Assembly: GCA_001464335.1 (NCBI GenBank)
Contig: LNEV01000010.1
Coordinates: forward strand, 106,152 to 170,151
DNA from: Rhizobiales bacterium Ga0077545
GTDB lineage: Bacteria > Pseudomonadota > Alphaproteobacteria > Rhizobiales > Methylopilaceae
Direction: 5' to 3'
DNA length: 64,000 nt
The position numbers and the translations under genes are program-made. Position 1 is the stretch's first letter. The number at the start of each line of letters is the position of its first letter. The notes under the pieces are model-generated. The model was given only the letters and a program-made list of their open reading frames with translations, made no database searches and had not been told where the DNA came from. Positions 54,815 to 64,000 of the stretch are shown here, piece by piece.

Positions 54815-55447
54815 TTACGCGTCGACAGTTTCGCTGGCGTCAACATCGCGGCGACGCGACTGAAGCTGCGAGACCTTGAGGTTGCGGCGTGCCGCGACCG
54901 AACGCGGGCTGTCCTCAGCCTTCAGGGCCGCGAAAGTCGCGCGAACCATGTTGTAGGGGTTCGACGAGCCAAGCGATTTCGCAACAACGTCCTGGACGCC
55001 GAGCGTCTCGAACACGGCGCGCATCGGACCGCCCGCAATGATGCCGGTGCCGGGAGGCGCCGCGCGGACGATGACCTTGCCCGCGCCCCAACGGCCGGCA
55101 ACGTCATGATGCAGCGTGCGGCCTTCGCGCAGCGCAACACGGACGAGCCCGCGCTTGGCGGCCTCGGTCGCCTTGCGGATGGCTTCCGGCACTTCGCGCG
55201 CCTTGCCGTGACCGAAGCCGACGCGGCCCTTCTGGTCGCCGACAACGACGAGAGCAGCAAAACCGAAACGGCGGCCACCCTTCACAACCTTGGCGACGCG
55301 GTTGATGTGAACCAGCTTGTCCACAAACTCGTTGTCGCGCTCATCACGCTCCTGGGCGCGGTCGCGACCACGACCACGACCGTCACGACCGCGGCCTTCA
55401 CCACGTTCCTGGCGATCGCCGCGCGGGCCTCTCGGCTCTTGTGCCAT
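54815..55447 (-). CDS. rpsE: Ribosomal protein S5 with an RG/RD-rich N-terminal extension
   Basis: The 210-residue protein carries the S5 core ([37 protein letters not shown], then [20 protein letters not shown]). The first 38 residues are repeats of R, G, D and E ([20 protein letters not shown]), encoded by short tandem DNA repeats. E. coli S5 has 166 residues. Such extensions occur in some alphaproteobacteria and are probably disordered RNA-contacting tails. Confidence 0.96.
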   Translation of the reverse strand: MAQEPRGPRGDRQERGEGRGRDGRGRGRDRAQERDERDNEFVDKLVHINRVAKVVKGGRRFGFAALVVVGDQKGRVGFGHGKAREVPEAIRKATEAAKRGLVRVALREGRTLHHDVAGRWGAGKVIVRAAPPGTGIIAGGPMRAVFETLGVQDVVAKSLGSSNPYNMVRATFAALKAEDSPRSVAARRNLKVSQLQSRRRDVDASETVDA

Positions 55448-55475
55448 ATCTCTTATCCTCTTCCCGTCTCTGGGA

Positions 55476-55835
55476 TCAGAAGTTCAGGCCGCCCTCACGG
55501 GCACCCTCGGCGAGCGCCTTGACGCGCCCGTGATAAATGTAGCCGCCGCGATCGAACACGACGTCCTTGACGCCGGCCTTCGACGCACGCTCGGCGATGA
55601 GCTTGCCAACCGCCACGGCGGCCGCAACGTCGGCGCCGGTCTTGCCGCGCAGATCCTTCTCATTCGAAGAGGCCGCCACCAGAGTGTGGCCCTGCACATC
55701 GTCGATGATCTGCGCATAGATGTGCTTCGAGGAGCGGAACACCGACAGGCGCGGGCGTTCAGGAGCTGCCACTTTGCGGAGATTGCGTCGGACTTTCGCC
55801 GTACGCCGGGCCGCGGTCTTGAGATTCTTCGCCAT
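55476..55835 (-). CDS. rplR: Ribosomal protein L18
   Basis: The 119-residue protein starts at ATG 55835 ([17 protein letters not shown]); an earlier start at 55859 adds eight non-homologous residues. Core motifs [19 protein letters not shown] and [20 protein letters not shown] are present. L18 binds 5S rRNA. Confidence 0.96.
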   Translation of the reverse strand: MAKNLKTAARRTAKVRRNLRKVAAPERPRLSVFRSSKHIYAQIIDDVQGHTLVAASSNEKDLRGKTGADVAAAVAVGKLIAERASKAGVKDVVFDRGGYIYHGRVKALAEGAREGGLNF

Positions 55836-55988
55836 CGAACTCTTCCTTAGCTCCTGCACCGGCGCATCTGAGTTGCTCAGATACGACCCGGTTGCTGGTC
55901 CCCAAGCCTGGGGCTGTCTTTACTTCAGTTCCAGACCCCAAGGTCAAGCCCAAGGGGTGCTCCATCGCGGGCGAATGCCCGTTCAGGA
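55836..55988. repeat. rplF-rplR spacer with GC-rich palindromes
   Basis: The gap holds CGGGC (55968-55972) with GCCCG (55977-55981), part of a sequence also found after rpsM, and a further palindrome of the form CCCCA-x-GC-x-TGGGG near 55899-55914. No promoter is evident. These look like repeated mRNA-structure elements. Confidence 0.45.
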
Positions 55989-56522
55989 TTACTTCTTCTT
56001 GCCTTCCTTGCGGAAGATAAACTCGCCAGCGTAGCGAACACCCTTGCCCTTATAGGGCTCCGGGGGACGCCATTCGCGGATTTCGGCGGCCACCTGGCCG
56101 ACCTGCTGCTTGTTCGAACCGGTGATGAGGATCTCGGTCGGCTTGGGCGTCGTGATCGTGACGCCCTGCGGGATCTCGTAGGTGACGTCATGGCTGTAGC
56201 CGAGCGCCAGAACCAGATTCTTGCCCTGAACCGAAGCGCGATAACCGACACCTTCGATCTCGAGCTTGCGCTCGAAACCGCTTGTGACACCCGTCGCGAG
56301 ATTCTGCACCATCGTGCGCGACAGGCCCCACATGGAGCGCGCACGCTGGGTCTTCTCCCGCGGATCGACCTTGATCTCGCCGGACTCGAGCTTGACCTCG
56401 ATGTCTTCCGGGACCGTGAAGAACAGCTCGCCTTTCGGCCCCTTGAAACGGACAGTCTGGCCATCAACAGTGGCAGTAGCGCCCTGCGGAACCGGAATGG
56501 GTTTCTTACCAATGCGCGACAT
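55989..56522 (-). CDS. rplF: Ribosomal protein L6
   Basis: The 177-residue protein begins [20 protein letters not shown] and ends [20 protein letters not shown] plus lysines, both L6 hallmarks. It sits between rpsH and rplR. The palindrome just after its stop is shared with rpsM. Confidence 0.97.
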   Translation of the reverse strand: MSRIGKKPIPVPQGATATVDGQTVRFKGPKGELFFTVPEDIEVKLESGEIKVDPREKTQRARSMWGLSRTMVQNLATGVTSGFERKLEIEGVGYRASVQGKNLVLALGYSHDVTYEIPQGVTITTPKPTEILITGSNKQQVGQVAAEIREWRPPEPYKGKGVRYAGEFIFRKEGKKK

Positions 56523-56551
56523 GGCGCTTTTCCTTATTCCTGTATGCCCGA

Positions 56552-56950
56552 TCAGAAGACCGTGCAGAGAACCTCACCACCCACGTTCTGCTCACGAGCT
56601 TCGTGGTCGGCCATGACGCCCTTCGGCGTGGAGACGATCGCAATACCGAGCCCGTTCGACACGCGCGGAAGATTGGTCACCGAGGCATAAACCCGGCGGC
56701 CAGGCTTCGACACACGTGCGATCTCGCGGATCACCGGAGCGCCGTCGTAATATTTGAGTTCAATGCTGAACTCGGTGCGGCCTGCGCCGAACTCCGTGGT
56801 GGAGTAGTCACGAATGTAACCTTCGGACTTCAACACTTCGAGAACGCGGCGGCGCAGCGTGGAGCCCGGTGTCGTCACCAGGTTCTTGCGGCGCATCTGC
56901 GCGTTACGGATACGGGTCAGCATATCGCCGAGCGGATCAACCATGCTCAT
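56552..56950 (-). CDS. rpsH: Ribosomal protein S8
   Basis: The 132-residue protein starts [20 protein letters not shown] and ends with the S8 motif [20 protein letters not shown] then [10 protein letters not shown]8 is a primary 16S rRNA binder and in enterics the repressor of the spc operon; I cannot tell whether that control exists here. Confidence 0.97.
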   Translation of the reverse strand: MSMVDPLGDMLTRIRNAQMRRKNLVTTPGSTLRRRVLEVLKSEGYIRDYSTTEFGAGRTEFSIELKYYDGAPVIREIARVSKPGRRVYASVTNLPRVSNGLGIAIVSTPKGVMADHEAREQNVGGEVLCTVF

Positions 56951-56960
56951 CTCGCTCTCC

Positions 56961-57266
56961 TCACCAGCTCGATTTCACGAGGCCGGGGATCAGGCCCTTG
57001 TTACCCAGCTCGCGGAGCGCGATACGGGACATCTTCAGCTTGCGGTACACGGCGCGCGGACGGCCGGACACTTCGCAGCGGCTTTTCAGACGGTTCTTCG
57101 CAGAATTGCGCGGCAGTTCCGCAAGCTTGAGGCGCGCCTCGAAACGCTCCTCGATGCTCTTCGTCTGATCGTCGGCAATCGCCTTCAGCGCAGCGCGCTT
57201 GTCGGCGAAGCGGTCAACCAGCTTCTGCCGGTTCTTGTTCTTCTCGATCGAGCTTTTCTTAGCCAT
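56961..57266 (-). CDS. rpsN: Ribosomal protein S14 (zinc-independent type)
   Basis: The 101-residue protein starts [20 protein letters not shown] and ends [11 protein letters not shown]; the [20 protein letters not shown] segment is the S14 signature. The paired cysteines of the zinc form are absent. The frame continues upstream to 57371 but only the part from ATG 57266 is S14. Confidence 0.97.
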   Translation of the reverse strand: MAKKSSIEKNKNRQKLVDRFADKRAALKAIADDQTKSIEERFEARLKLAELPRNSAKNRLKSRCEVSGRPRAVYRKLKMSRIALRELGNKGLIPGLVKSSW

Positions 57267-57277
57267 TGTGCTCTCTC

Positions 57278-57838
57278 TCAGGCGCGGAACGGGAAGCCGA
57301 GCGCTCGCAGCAGCTCGCGGGCTTCGTCGTCCGTCTTGGCAGTTGTGGTGACGATCACATCCATACCCCAAACCTGCTCAACCTGGTCGTAGTTGATCTC
57401 GGGGAAAATGATGTGCTCCTTGATTCCGAGCGCGAAGTTGCCGCGTCCGTCGAAGCTCTTCGGGTTGAGACCGCGGAAGTCGCGGACACGCGGCAAAGCC
57501 ACGTTCGTCAGCCGGTCGAGGAACTCCCACATGCGGGTCTTGCGCAGCGTCACTTTCGTGCCGACGGCCTGACCTTCACGCAGCTTGAACGTCGCGATCG
57601 ACAGACGAGCCTTGGTGATGACCGGCTTCTGGCCGGCGATCAGACCGAGGTCGCGCGCCGCCGACTGAACCTTCTTGGAGTCCGCAACCGCTTCGCCGAT
57701 GCCCATATTGAGCACGACCTTGTCGACACGCGGAACTTCGAGCTGATTCTTGTAGCCGAACTTTTCCGTCAGTTGCTTGCGGACGGCGTCGTCATAGACG
57801 CGCTTGAGGCGCGGTTCGTAGTTTACGGTATCAAGCAT
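57278..57838 (-). CDS. rplE: Ribosomal protein L5
   Basis: The 186-residue protein starts at ATG 57838 ([19 protein letters not shown]). The L5 motifs [18 protein letters not shown] and [19 protein letters not shown] are present. L5 binds 5S rRNA. The start overlaps the rplX end by eight bases. Confidence 0.97.
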   Translation of the reverse strand: MLDTVNYEPRLKRVYDDAVRKQLTEKFGYKNQLEVPRVDKVVLNMGIGEAVADSKKVQSAARDLGLIAGQKPVITKARLSIATFKLREGQAVGTKVTLRKTRMWEFLDRLTNVALPRVRDFRGLNPKSFDGRGNFALGIKEHIIFPEINYDQVEQVWGMDVIVTTTAKTDDEARELLRALGFPFRA

Positions 57839-58148
57839 CGATGCGCTCCCCCGACTTCTTCGCGATGCGCACCTTGGTGCCGTCATCGAGCGTGTTGAAG
57901 CCGACGCGAGTGGCCTTGCCGGTCGACGGATCGGCCAGCGCGATATTGGACAGGTGGATGGTGCTTTCCTTGCGGATCAGGCCACCTTCCTGGCTCTGGG
58001 TCTGCTTCTGATGGCGGACGTGAACATTGACGCCGCGAACCACAGCACGTTCGTCCTTCGGATGAACGGCCAGGACCTCACCGGTCTTGCCCTTGTCTCG
58101 GCCCGTCAGAACAACGACGCGATCGCCCTTCTTGATTTTCGCAGCCAT
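57831..58148 (-). CDS. rplX: Ribosomal protein L24
   Basis: The 105-residue protein has the KOW motif [19 protein letters not shown] near residue 8 and [19 protein letters not shown]24 starts large-subunit assembly. ATG 58148 shares a base with the rplN stop. Confidence 0.97.
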   Translation of the reverse strand: MAAKIKKGDRVVVLTGRDKGKTGEVLAVHPKDERAVVRGVNVHVRHQKQTQSQEGGLIRKESTIHLSNIALADPSTGKATRVGFNTLDDGTKVRIAKKSGERIDA

Positions 58149-58516
58149 CACAGCACCTCCGGCGCGAGCGAGATGATCTTCATGTGGTTACGGGCGCGCA
58201 GCTCGCGCGGCACCGGTCCGAAGATACGAGTCCCGATCGGCTCGCCTTCCTTGTTGATGAGGACGGCAGCGTTGTTGTCGAAGCGGATCACGGATCCGTC
58301 GGCACGCTTGATGTCCTTGGCTGTGCGCACGATCACGGCCTTGAGCACTTCGCCCTTTTTAACGCGGCCGCGCGGAATCGCCTCTTTGACGGAGACGACG
58401 ATAATGTCGCCCACACCGGCGTATTTACGCTTCGAGCCGCCAAGCACCTTGATGCACATGACTCGGCGTGCGCCGGAATTATCCGCCACGTCGAGATTTG
58501 ACTGCATCTGGATCAT
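58148..58516 (-). CDS. rplN: Ribosomal protein L14
   Basis: The 122-residue protein starts [20 protein letters not shown] and ends [11 protein letters not shown], matching L14 over its full length. It lies between rpsQ and rplX. Confidence 0.98.
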   Translation of the reverse strand: MIQMQSNLDVADNSGARRVMCIKVLGGSKRKYAGVGDIIVVSVKEAIPRGRVKKGEVLKAVIVRTAKDIKRADGSVIRFDNNAAVLINKEGEPIGTRIFGPVPRELRARNHMKIISLAPEVL

Positions 58517-58574
58517 TGGACCACTTCCTTCTTAACGACGGGCCAGTATCGCCTCAGCGACTTGGCCTGCCAGA

Positions 58575-58832
58575 TTACTTGCTGCTTCCGGCTGCAGCCT
58601 CGGCATCGTCAACAACGCGCCAACGCTTCAGCTTGGAAATCGGCCTGCTTTCTTCAATCGCGACCTGCTGGCCGGCCTTGAAGGAATTGCTCTCGTCATG
58701 AGCGTGATAGTTCTTCGTGCGCCGCACCGTCTTCTTGAGAAGCGGGTGCGTGAAACGGCGCTCGACCTTCACGACGACGGTCTTGTCCTGGGTGTCGCTT
58801 ACGACAACGCCACGGAGAATGCGTTTCGGCAT
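58575..58832 (-). CDS. rpsQ: Ribosomal protein S17
   Basis: The 85-residue protein starts [20 protein letters not shown] and contains [20 protein letters not shown] and [15 protein letters not shown], all S17 motifs. It lies three bases after rpmC. Confidence 0.97.
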   Translation of the reverse strand: MPKRILRGVVVSDTQDKTVVVKVERRFTHPLLKKTVRRTKNYHAHDESNSFKAGQQVAIEESRPISKLKRWRVVDDAEAAAGSSK

Positions 58833-58835
58833 CTA

Positions 58836-59132
58836 TCAGTCCTCAGCCTTCTTCGCGCTCTTCTTCGAGGCGGACTTGGTTTCGGTCTTGGCCTTAGCCT
58901 TCGGGGCCTTTTCAACCTTCGGCTTGGAAGCCACTTCCAGGCCGTTCGTGCGCTCGTTCGCCACCGTCAGAAGACGTGCAATCGTGCGGCGGATCTGGCG
59001 GAACCGCGTTGTCTTCTCGAGCTGGCCCGTAGCCCGCTGAAAGCGCAGATTGAACTGCTCCTTCTTGAGCTTCAGGATCTCGTCGTTGATCTGGTCGGCG
59101 CTGAGCGCGCGTGCATCGCTGATCTTCGTCAT
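58836..59132 (-). CDS. rpmC: Ribosomal protein L29 with a lysine/alanine-rich tail
   Basis: The 98-residue protein has a normal L29 core to about residue 66 ([20 protein letters not shown], then [13 protein letters not shown]). Some 30 further residues rich in K, A, S and E follow ([20 protein letters not shown]); E. coli L29 has 63 residues. The tail is probably disordered. Confidence 0.95.
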   Translation of the reverse strand: MTKISDARALSADQINDEILKLKKEQFNLRFQRATGQLEKTTRFRQIRRTIARLLTVANERTNGLEVASKPKVEKAPKAKAKTETKSASKKSAKKAED

Positions 59133-59137
59133 TTCAC

Positions 59138-59551
59138 TTACTCCGCGATGCGCGCAACAAAGCGCGTCCGGATCGGAAGCTTGGCGGCAGCAAGACGAAG
59201 CGCCTCACGGGCCACTTCCTCGCTCACACCGTCGAGTTCGAACATGATACGGCCCGGAGCGACCTTGGCCGCCCAGAACTCGATGCCGCCCTTGCCCTTA
59301 CCCATACGAACTTCGGTCGGCTTCTTGGTGACCGGCACGTCGGGGAATATACGGATCCACACACGGCCCTGACGCTTCATCTCACGGGTCATGGCACGGC
59401 GTGCGGCCTCGATCTGACGCGCGGTAACGCGTTCAGGCTCAACCGCCTTCAGGCCGAAGGACCCAAAAGCCAGAGTCGTTCCGCCCTTCGAAGTGCCGGA
59501 AATCCGGCCTTTGAACTGCTTGCGAAACTTTGTGCGCTTCGGCTGAAGCAT
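59138..59551 (-). CDS. rplP: Ribosomal protein L16
   Basis: The 137-residue protein starts [20 protein letters not shown] and contains the L16 segments [20 protein letters not shown] and [20 protein letters not shown]. It lies near the A site of the large subunit. Confidence 0.98.
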   Translation of the reverse strand: MLQPKRTKFRKQFKGRISGTSKGGTTLAFGSFGLKAVEPERVTARQIEAARRAMTREMKRQGRVWIRIFPDVPVTKKPTEVRMGKGKGGIEFWAAKVAPGRIMFELDGVSEEVAREALRLAAAKLPIRTRFVARIAE

Positions 59552-59584
59552 GGTCTGTCCTCACCTAATCCGTAACAGGTCCGA

Positions 59585-60298
59585 TCACTGGGCTGCTTCG
59601 CGCTCGCGGCGCGTGCGGCCCTGGGACTGCTCCCCTTCGCTCAGGCGCTTGTCCTGAGCCATGGGGTCGTGTTCCATGATCTCGCCCTTGAAAATCCAAA
59701 CCTTGACGCCGCACGTGCCCATCGCGGTATGCGCGGTGGAAACACCGTAATCGATGTCCGCACGCAGCGTGTGCAGCGGGACGCGACCTTCGCGGTACCA
59801 TTCCGTACGTGCAATTTCGGCGCCGCCGAGACGGCCCGAGCAGGTGATGCGAATGCCTTCGGCGCCAAGTCGCATGGCCGACTGAACGGCACGCTTCATC
59901 GCACGACGGAACGCAACACGACGCTCAAGCTGCTGAGCAATCGAATCCGCAACGAGCTGGGCGTCGACTTCGGGCTTGCGCACTTCAACGATGTTGATGT
60001 GCACTTCCGAGCCGGTCATCGCACCGACCTTCTTGCGAAGCTTCTCGATGTCCGCGCCCTTCTTGCCGATAACGATGCCCGGACGCGCCGAGTGGATCGT
60101 AACGCGGCACTTCTTGTGCGGACGCTCGATGACGATCTTCGAAACAGCGGCCTGCTTCAGATCCTTCAGCAGCGCGGCGCGAATCTTGAAGTCCTCATGC
60201 AGCAACTTGCCGTATTCGCCCTTGCTCGAGAACCAGCGCGAATCCCATGTGCGGTTGATGCCGAGGCGCAGCCCGACCGGATTGACTTTCTGACCCAT
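59585..60298 (-). CDS. rpsC: Ribosomal protein S3
   Basis: The 237-residue protein starts [20 protein letters not shown], includes the KH domain motif [20 protein letters not shown], and the C-terminal [20 protein letters not shown]. It contacts mRNA at the entry channel. The stretch after residue 215 is basic and polar. Confidence 0.98.
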   Translation of the reverse strand: MGQKVNPVGLRLGINRTWDSRWFSSKGEYGKLLHEDFKIRAALLKDLKQAAVSKIVIERPHKKCRVTIHSARPGIVIGKKGADIEKLRKKVGAMTGSEVHINIVEVRKPEVDAQLVADSIAQQLERRVAFRRAMKRAVQSAMRLGAEGIRITCSGRLGGAEIARTEWYREGRVPLHTLRADIDYGVSTAHTAMGTCGVKVWIFKGEIMEHDPMAQDKRLSEGEQSQGRTRREREAAQ

Positions 60299-60678
60299 TA
60301 GGCGGTCTCCCGGACCTGGCGCACCACGATCGTGAGGTGCGAAAAAGGTTTCTCGATGCGGCCGACGCGGCCACGAGCACGCGGCGAGAAGCGCTTCATG
60401 ACGAAGGCCTTGCCGACATGGGCCTCGGCGACGATCAAATCGTCGACGTCGAGGCTGTGATTGTTCTCGGCATTCGCAATGGCGCTTTCGAGCGTCTTCT
60501 TGACGTCCTTGGCGATGCGCTTCTGCGAGAACTGCAGATCCGCCAGGGCCGTCGAAACAGCCTTGCCGCGGATCAGCTGCGCAACAAGATTGAGCTTCTG
60601 CGGGCTGACGCGGATCAGGCGCGTCTTGGCCTGAGCTTCGTTCTCGGGCAGGCGGCGTTCAACAGCTTTCTTGCCCAT
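60298..60678 (-). CDS. rplV: Ribosomal protein L22
   Basis: The 126-residue protein starts at ATG 60678, sharing a base with the rpsS stop. It has [20 protein letters not shown] and the C-terminal [20 protein letters not shown], the loop that reaches into the exit tunnel. Confidence 0.97.
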   Translation of the reverse strand: MGKKAVERRLPENEAQAKTRLIRVSPQKLNLVAQLIRGKAVSTALADLQFSQKRIAKDVKKTLESAIANAENNHSLDVDDLIVAEAHVGKAFVMKRFSPRARGRVGRIEKPFSHLTIVVRQVRETA

Positions 60679-60962
60679 CACTTACCGCCCTTCTTGGATT
60701 TCTTGTCCGCCGCGTGACCATGGAAGGTACGCGTGGGCGAGAACTCGCCGAGCTTGTGGCCGACCATCTCCTCGGAGACGAAGACCGGAATATGCTTCTG
60801 GCCGTTGTGGACGCCGAAGGTCAGCCCCACAAACTGCGGAAGGATGGTGGAGCGACGGCTCCAGGTCTTGATGACCTCGGAGCGGCCGGATCCGCGCGCG
60901 GCGTCTGCCTTCTTGAGCAGATAGCCGTCGACAAACGGACCTTTCCAGAGCGAGCGTGCCAT
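60678..60962 (-). CDS. rpsS: Ribosomal protein S19
   Basis: The 94-residue protein starts [20 protein letters not shown] and contains [19 protein letters not shown] and [17 protein letters not shown], full S19 motifs. It lies between rplB and rplV. Confidence 0.98.
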   Translation of the reverse strand: MARSLWKGPFVDGYLLKKADAARGSGRSEVIKTWSRRSTILPQFVGLTFGVHNGQKHIPVFVSEEMVGHKLGEFSPTRTFHGHAADKKSKKGGK

Positions 60963-60971
60963 CTCGGTTCC

Positions 60972-61805
60972 TTACTTCTTCTTCGCGTGCCGGCTGGACA
61001 CGATGAATTTCGACGTCGACTTGTTGGAGCGGGTCTTCTTGCCCTTGGTCGGCTTGCCCCACGGTGTGACCGGATGACGGCCACCCGAGGTACGGCCTTC
61101 GCCGCCACCATGCGGATGATCGACCGGGTTCATCGCAACGCCGCGATTGTGCGGGCGGAAGCCGAGCCAGCGAGAACGGCCCGCTTTGCCGTAGTTCTGG
61201 TTCGAATGATCGGGGTTCGAGACCGAACCGACCGTCGCAAAGCACTGTCCATTGACCAAACGCTGCTCACCCGAGCCGAGACGAAGGGCAACATAGCCCT
61301 GGTCACGACCGACGATCTGTGCGTACGAGCCGGCGGAGCGGGCGATCTGGCCACCCTTTCCGATCTTCATCTCGATGTTGTGCACGATCGTGCCGACCGG
61401 AATGGCCGACAGCGGCATGGCATTGCCCGGCTTCACGTCGACCGACAGACCCGACACGACCGAGTCGCCAACCGCGAGACGCTGCGGCGCCAGGATGTAG
61501 GCCAGCTCGCCATCGGCATACTTGATCAGGGCGATGAACGCCGAACGGTTCGGATCGTATTCGATCCGCTCGACCGTCGCCGCCACGTCGAACTTGCGGC
61601 GCTTGAAGTCAACCAGACGATAAGCGCGCTTGTGACCACCACCGCGGAAACGGACGGTGATACGACCGAGATTGTTGCGGCCGCCCTTTTTCGACAGACC
61701 TTCGGTCAGGCTCTTCTCGGGCTTGCCCTTGTAGAGGTCAGCCTTGTCGACAAGAACGAGCTGACGAAGGCTCGGCGTGACGGGTTTGAAGTGTTTCAGT
61801 GCCAT
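60972..61805 (-). CDS. rplB: Ribosomal protein L2
   Basis: The 277-residue protein has [20 protein letters not shown] at the start, [20 protein letters not shown], and the peptidyl-transferase-region motif [20 protein letters not shown]. It is a full-length L2. Confidence 0.98.
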   Translation of the reverse strand: MALKHFKPVTPSLRQLVLVDKADLYKGKPEKSLTEGLSKKGGRNNLGRITVRFRGGGHKRAYRLVDFKRRKFDVAATVERIEYDPNRSAFIALIKYADGELAYILAPQRLAVGDSVVSGLSVDVKPGNAMPLSAIPVGTIVHNIEMKIGKGGQIARSAGSYAQIVGRDQGYVALRLGSGEQRLVNGQCFATVGSVSNPDHSNQNYGKAGRSRWLGFRPHNRGVAMNPVDHPHGGGEGRTSGGRHPVTPWGKPTKGKKTRSNKSTSKFIVSSRHAKKK

Positions 61806-61825
61806 GATCTATCTCTTCGTCCCGC

Positions 61826-62122
61826 TCACAGACCCGTCGTCACATCGATGCGGTGGCCCTCGGCGAGGGTGACAACCGCCTTCTTGACGTCGCTCTGCTG
61901 GCCAAGCCGACCCTTGAAGCGCTTTACCTTGCCCTTGCGAACAGAAGTGTTAACGCCGGTCACCTTCACATCGAACAGCTTCTCGACCGCCTCTTTGATC
62001 TGCGGCTTCGTTGCTGTCTTCGCAACCTTGAAAACAACCTTGTTCTGCTCGGACGCGAGCGTCGCCTTTTCGGTAATGACCGGCGACAGGATCACGTCGT
62101 AGTGGCGCGGATCCTTGCTCAT
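61826..62122 (-). CDS. rplW: Ribosomal protein L23
   Basis: The 98-residue protein starts [20 protein letters not shown] and contains [20 protein letters not shown], typical of L23, the docking point for SRP and trigger factor at the tunnel exit. It overlaps rplD by four bases. Confidence 0.97.
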   Translation of the reverse strand: MSKDPRHYDVILSPVITEKATLASEQNKVVFKVAKTATKPQIKEAVEKLFDVKVTGVNTSVRKGKVKRFKGRLGQQSDVKKAVVTLAEGHRIDVTTGL

Positions 62123-62742
62123 TTGAAGCGCTCCTCAAGCGCGTCGACGGCAGCCTTGGTCAGCACGAGCGTGCTGCGCCGCAGGATGTCGTAGACGTTG
62201 ATGCCCTGAACCGGCAGCACATCCACAAAGGGAAGGTTGCGGGCGGCCAGGCCCAGATTGGTTTCGATCTCGGCGCCGTCGACGATCAGGACATTTTCGT
62301 AACCAAGCGTCTTGAGCTGGTCGCGGAATGCTTTCGTCTTCGATTCCGACAACTTGACGGCATCGAGGATGACGAGCTCGCCGGTCTTCGCCTTGGCCGA
62401 AAGCGCATGCTTCAGGCCGAGGGCGCGAACCTTCTTGGGCAGATCGTGCGCATGACTGCGAACGACGGGACCATGCGCACGACCACCACCACGGAACTGC
62501 GGAGCGGACGCGGCGTGGTGACGGGCGCGGCCCGTTCCCTTCTGCTTGTACATCTTCGACTTGGTGCGGTCGATGTCCGAACGCCCCTTCGTCTGATGCG
62601 TGCCGGCCTGACGCTTGGCAAGCTGCCAGCGCACAACGCGGGCGAGGATGTCCTCGCGCGGTTCAAGGCCGAAAATATCGTCGGACAGGGTCACCTTGCC
62701 GGCTTCCTTGCCTTCAAAGGTCTTGATGGCAATATCAACCAT
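62119..62742 (-). CDS. rplD: Ribosomal protein L4
   Basis: The 207-residue protein starts at ATG 62742 ([20 protein letters not shown]) and has the L4 loop [20 protein letters not shown]. In enterics L4 represses the S10 operon; control here is unknown. The start shares a base with the rplC stop. Confidence 0.97.
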   Translation of the reverse strand: MVDIAIKTFEGKEAGKVTLSDDIFGLEPREDILARVVRWQLAKRQAGTHQTKGRSDIDRTKSKMYKQKGTGRARHHAASAPQFRGGGRAHGPVVRSHAHDLPKKVRALGLKHALSAKAKTGELVILDAVKLSESKTKAFRDQLKTLGYENVLIVDGAEIETNLGLAARNLPFVDVLPVQGINVYDILRRSTLVLTKAAVDALEERFK

Positions 62743-63521
62743 CACGCGCCCTCCCCGTTCTGGGCTTCCGGAGCCGGAGCGGCTTCGACGGCCTCAGCCG
62801 GCGCAGCCGCCTCGTCAGCAGCCTTTGGCGCCGCGTTCTTCTCATCCGCAATGCGGAACTTGCCGGGGGTCGGAATGCCATCCGGAAGCCTGCGCTTCAC
62901 GGCATCCCGCAGCTCGATCCAGCCGCCTTTAACGCCGGGAACGGCGCCTTCGACCAGGATGAGACCACGATCGACATCCGTACGCACAACCTTGAGATTC
63001 TGCGTGGTGACGCGCTCGGCACCGAGATGACCGGCCATCTTCTTGTTCTTGAACACCTTGCCCGGATCCTGACGGCCGCCGGTCGAACCATGCGAACGGT
63101 GGGACACCGACACGCCGTGGGTCGCACGCAAACCGCCGAAGTTCCAGCGCTTCATCGCACCGGCAAAACCCTTACCCGTCGAGGTGCCCGTCGCGTCGAC
63201 GAACTGACCCGCAACAAAGTGGTCGGCGGTGATTTCGGCGCCAACGGGGATGAGCCCGTCTTCCGGCACGCGAAACTCGACCAGCTTCGCCTTCGGCTCG
63301 ACCTTGGCAATCGCGAACTGGCCGCGCTGTGCCTTGGCAACGTTCTTCGCCTTGCGGAGGCCCGTACCGAGCTGAACCGCGACGTATCCGTCCTTCTCGA
63401 CCGTGCGGTGGGCGACCACCTGGCACTCGCCGAGCTGCAGAACGGTGACCGGAACATGCTCGCCCGCATCCGTGAAGATGCGCGTCATGCCGACCTTTTT
63501 TGCAATCACTCCGGACCGCAT
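62742..63521 (-). CDS. rplC: Ribosomal protein L3 with an acidic alanine-rich tail
   Basis: The 259-residue protein has [20 protein letters not shown] and the core motif [20 protein letters not shown]. After about residue 228 comes a tail rich in A, P and E ([20 protein letters not shown]) that E. coli L3 (209 residues) lacks. Confidence 0.97.
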   Translation of the reverse strand: MRSGVIAKKVGMTRIFTDAGEHVPVTVLQLGECQVVAHRTVEKDGYVAVQLGTGLRKAKNVAKAQRGQFAIAKVEPKAKLVEFRVPEDGLIPVGAEITADHFVAGQFVDATGTSTGKGFAGAMKRWNFGGLRATHGVSVSHRSHGSTGGRQDPGKVFKNKKMAGHLGAERVTTQNLKVVRTDVDRGLILVEGAVPGVKGGWIELRDAVKRRLPDGIPTPGKFRIADEKNAAPKAADEAAAPAEAVEAAPAPEAQNGEGA

Positions 63522-63534
63522 TGGCTGGTCCCTC

Positions 63535-63843
63535 TCAGAGCTTGATTTCGACGTCGACGCCGGCAGCGAGGTCGAGCTTCATCAGCGCGTCCACGGTCTG
63601 CGGTGTCGGGTCAACAATGTCGAGAAGACGCTTGTGCGTGCGCATTTCAAACTGCTCGCGGCTCTTCTTGTCGACGTGGGGGCTACGGTTGACCGTGAAC
63701 TTCTCGATCCGCGTGGGCAGCGGGATAGGGCCGCGCACGCGCGCACCCGTCCGCTTCGCGGTCGAGACGATCTCTTTCGTCGAACTATCGAGAACTCGAT
63801 GGTCGAACGCTTTGAGCCGGATCCTGATATTCTGACCGTTCAT
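63535..63843 (-). CDS. rpsJ: Ribosomal protein S10
   Basis: The 102-residue protein starts [20 protein letters not shown] and contains [20 protein letters not shown], the S10 loop. It heads the S10 cluster after tuf. Confidence 0.98.
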   Translation of the reverse strand: MNGQNIRIRLKAFDHRVLDSSTKEIVSTAKRTGARVRGPIPLPTRIEKFTVNRSPHVDKKSREQFEMRTHKRLLDIVDPTPQTVDALMKLDLAAGVDVEIKL

Positions 63844-63903
63844 GATCAGCCTCGATTGGATGGAGGGCTCACGAAGAGCCGCTCCAGCCGGGTTACGTTG
63901 CTA

Positions 63904-64000
63904 TTACTCGATGATTCCGGCGACGACGCCGGCACCGACCGTGCGGCCGCCTTCACGGATGGCGAAGCGCAGCTTCTCTTCCATCGCGATCGGAACGATC
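63904..64000 (-). CDS. tuf: Elongation factor Tu, C-terminal end (rest outside window)
   Basis: Reading leftward from the window edge gives [20 protein letters not shown] followed by [11 protein letters not shown] and a TAA stop, the exact C-terminal pattern of EF-Tu domain 3. It delivers aminoacyl-tRNA to the ribosome. It lies 60 bases upstream of rpsJ, the usual str-to-S10 junction. Only 32 codons are in the window. Confidence 0.96.
   Translation of the reverse strand, partial: IVPIAMEEKLRFAIREGGRTVGAGVVAGIIE

Noticed and set aside
63844..63903. Hairpin-like GGCTC/GAGCC in the tuf-rpsJ spacer as a terminator
   Set aside because: The stem is five bases without a U tract on the transcribed strand, and tuf-S10 read-through is common, so it is not supported as a terminator.

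Overview
The window reads as a chromosome segment of an alphaproteobacterium, most likely a member of the Hyphomicrobiales (Rhizobiales). The grounds are gene content: MotC and MotE beside MotA/MotB, an FtcR/Rem-type flagellar regulator, the FlaF-FlbT flagellin regulator pair, a DUF1217 gene beside flgF, and the neighbourhood rplQ - Do-type protease - rarA - crcB - rluC - HAD hydrolase - ATP12. The genus cannot be fixed from the sequence alone. There are no tRNA or rRNA genes, insertion sequences or CRISPR arrays that I can see.

Region 1 (1-23289) is a dense flagellar cluster. A rightward run goes from the end of flgK through flgL, flaF, flbT, flgD, fliQ, flhA, fliR, a FliJ-like gene, flgJ, a FlgN-like gene and a FliL-like gene. 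It meets a leftward block (fliI, flgF, DUF1217) at a bidirectional terminator. A second rightward run follows: motA, fliM, a small membrane/coiled-coil gene, fliN, fliG, flhB, an unknown gene, flgB, flgC, fliE, flgG, flgA, flgI, motE, flgH, fliL, fliP. Together they supply the export gate, C-ring, rod, rings and motor.

Region 2 (23302-28655) holds a yjaB-like acetyltransferase and, leftward, a TPR/GT41 O-GlcNAc-transferase-like protein coupled to a fused FkbM methyltransferase-glycosyltransferase. These two face the single flagellin gene, which suggests flagellin glycosylation. The flagellin leader contains overlapping inverted repeats, one of which would hide the ribosome binding site; this fits post-transcriptional control by FlbT/FlaF.

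Region 3 (28656-37400) is a tightly overlapping operon fliF-fliH-motB-motC-fliK-lytic transglycosylase, then ftcR, then two small secreted proteins.

Region 4 (37403-49280) is housekeeping and stress: ATP12 and a HAD phosphatase, katG with divergent oxyR, rluC, crcB, a split chromate transporter, rarA, a Do-family periplasmic protease, and lemA with an HtpX-like protease.

Region 5 (49371-64000, all leftward) is the S10-spc-alpha ribosomal superoperon from tuf (partial) to rplQ, including secY, adk and rpoA. A strong RpoD-type promoter lies right after adk for the alpha operon part.

The most interesting items are the flagellin leader switch, the OGT-FkbM/glycosyltransferase pair, the long proline-rich insertion in FlgI, the AT-rich 3' end of flhB, and several unknown small genes embedded in the flagellar operons.
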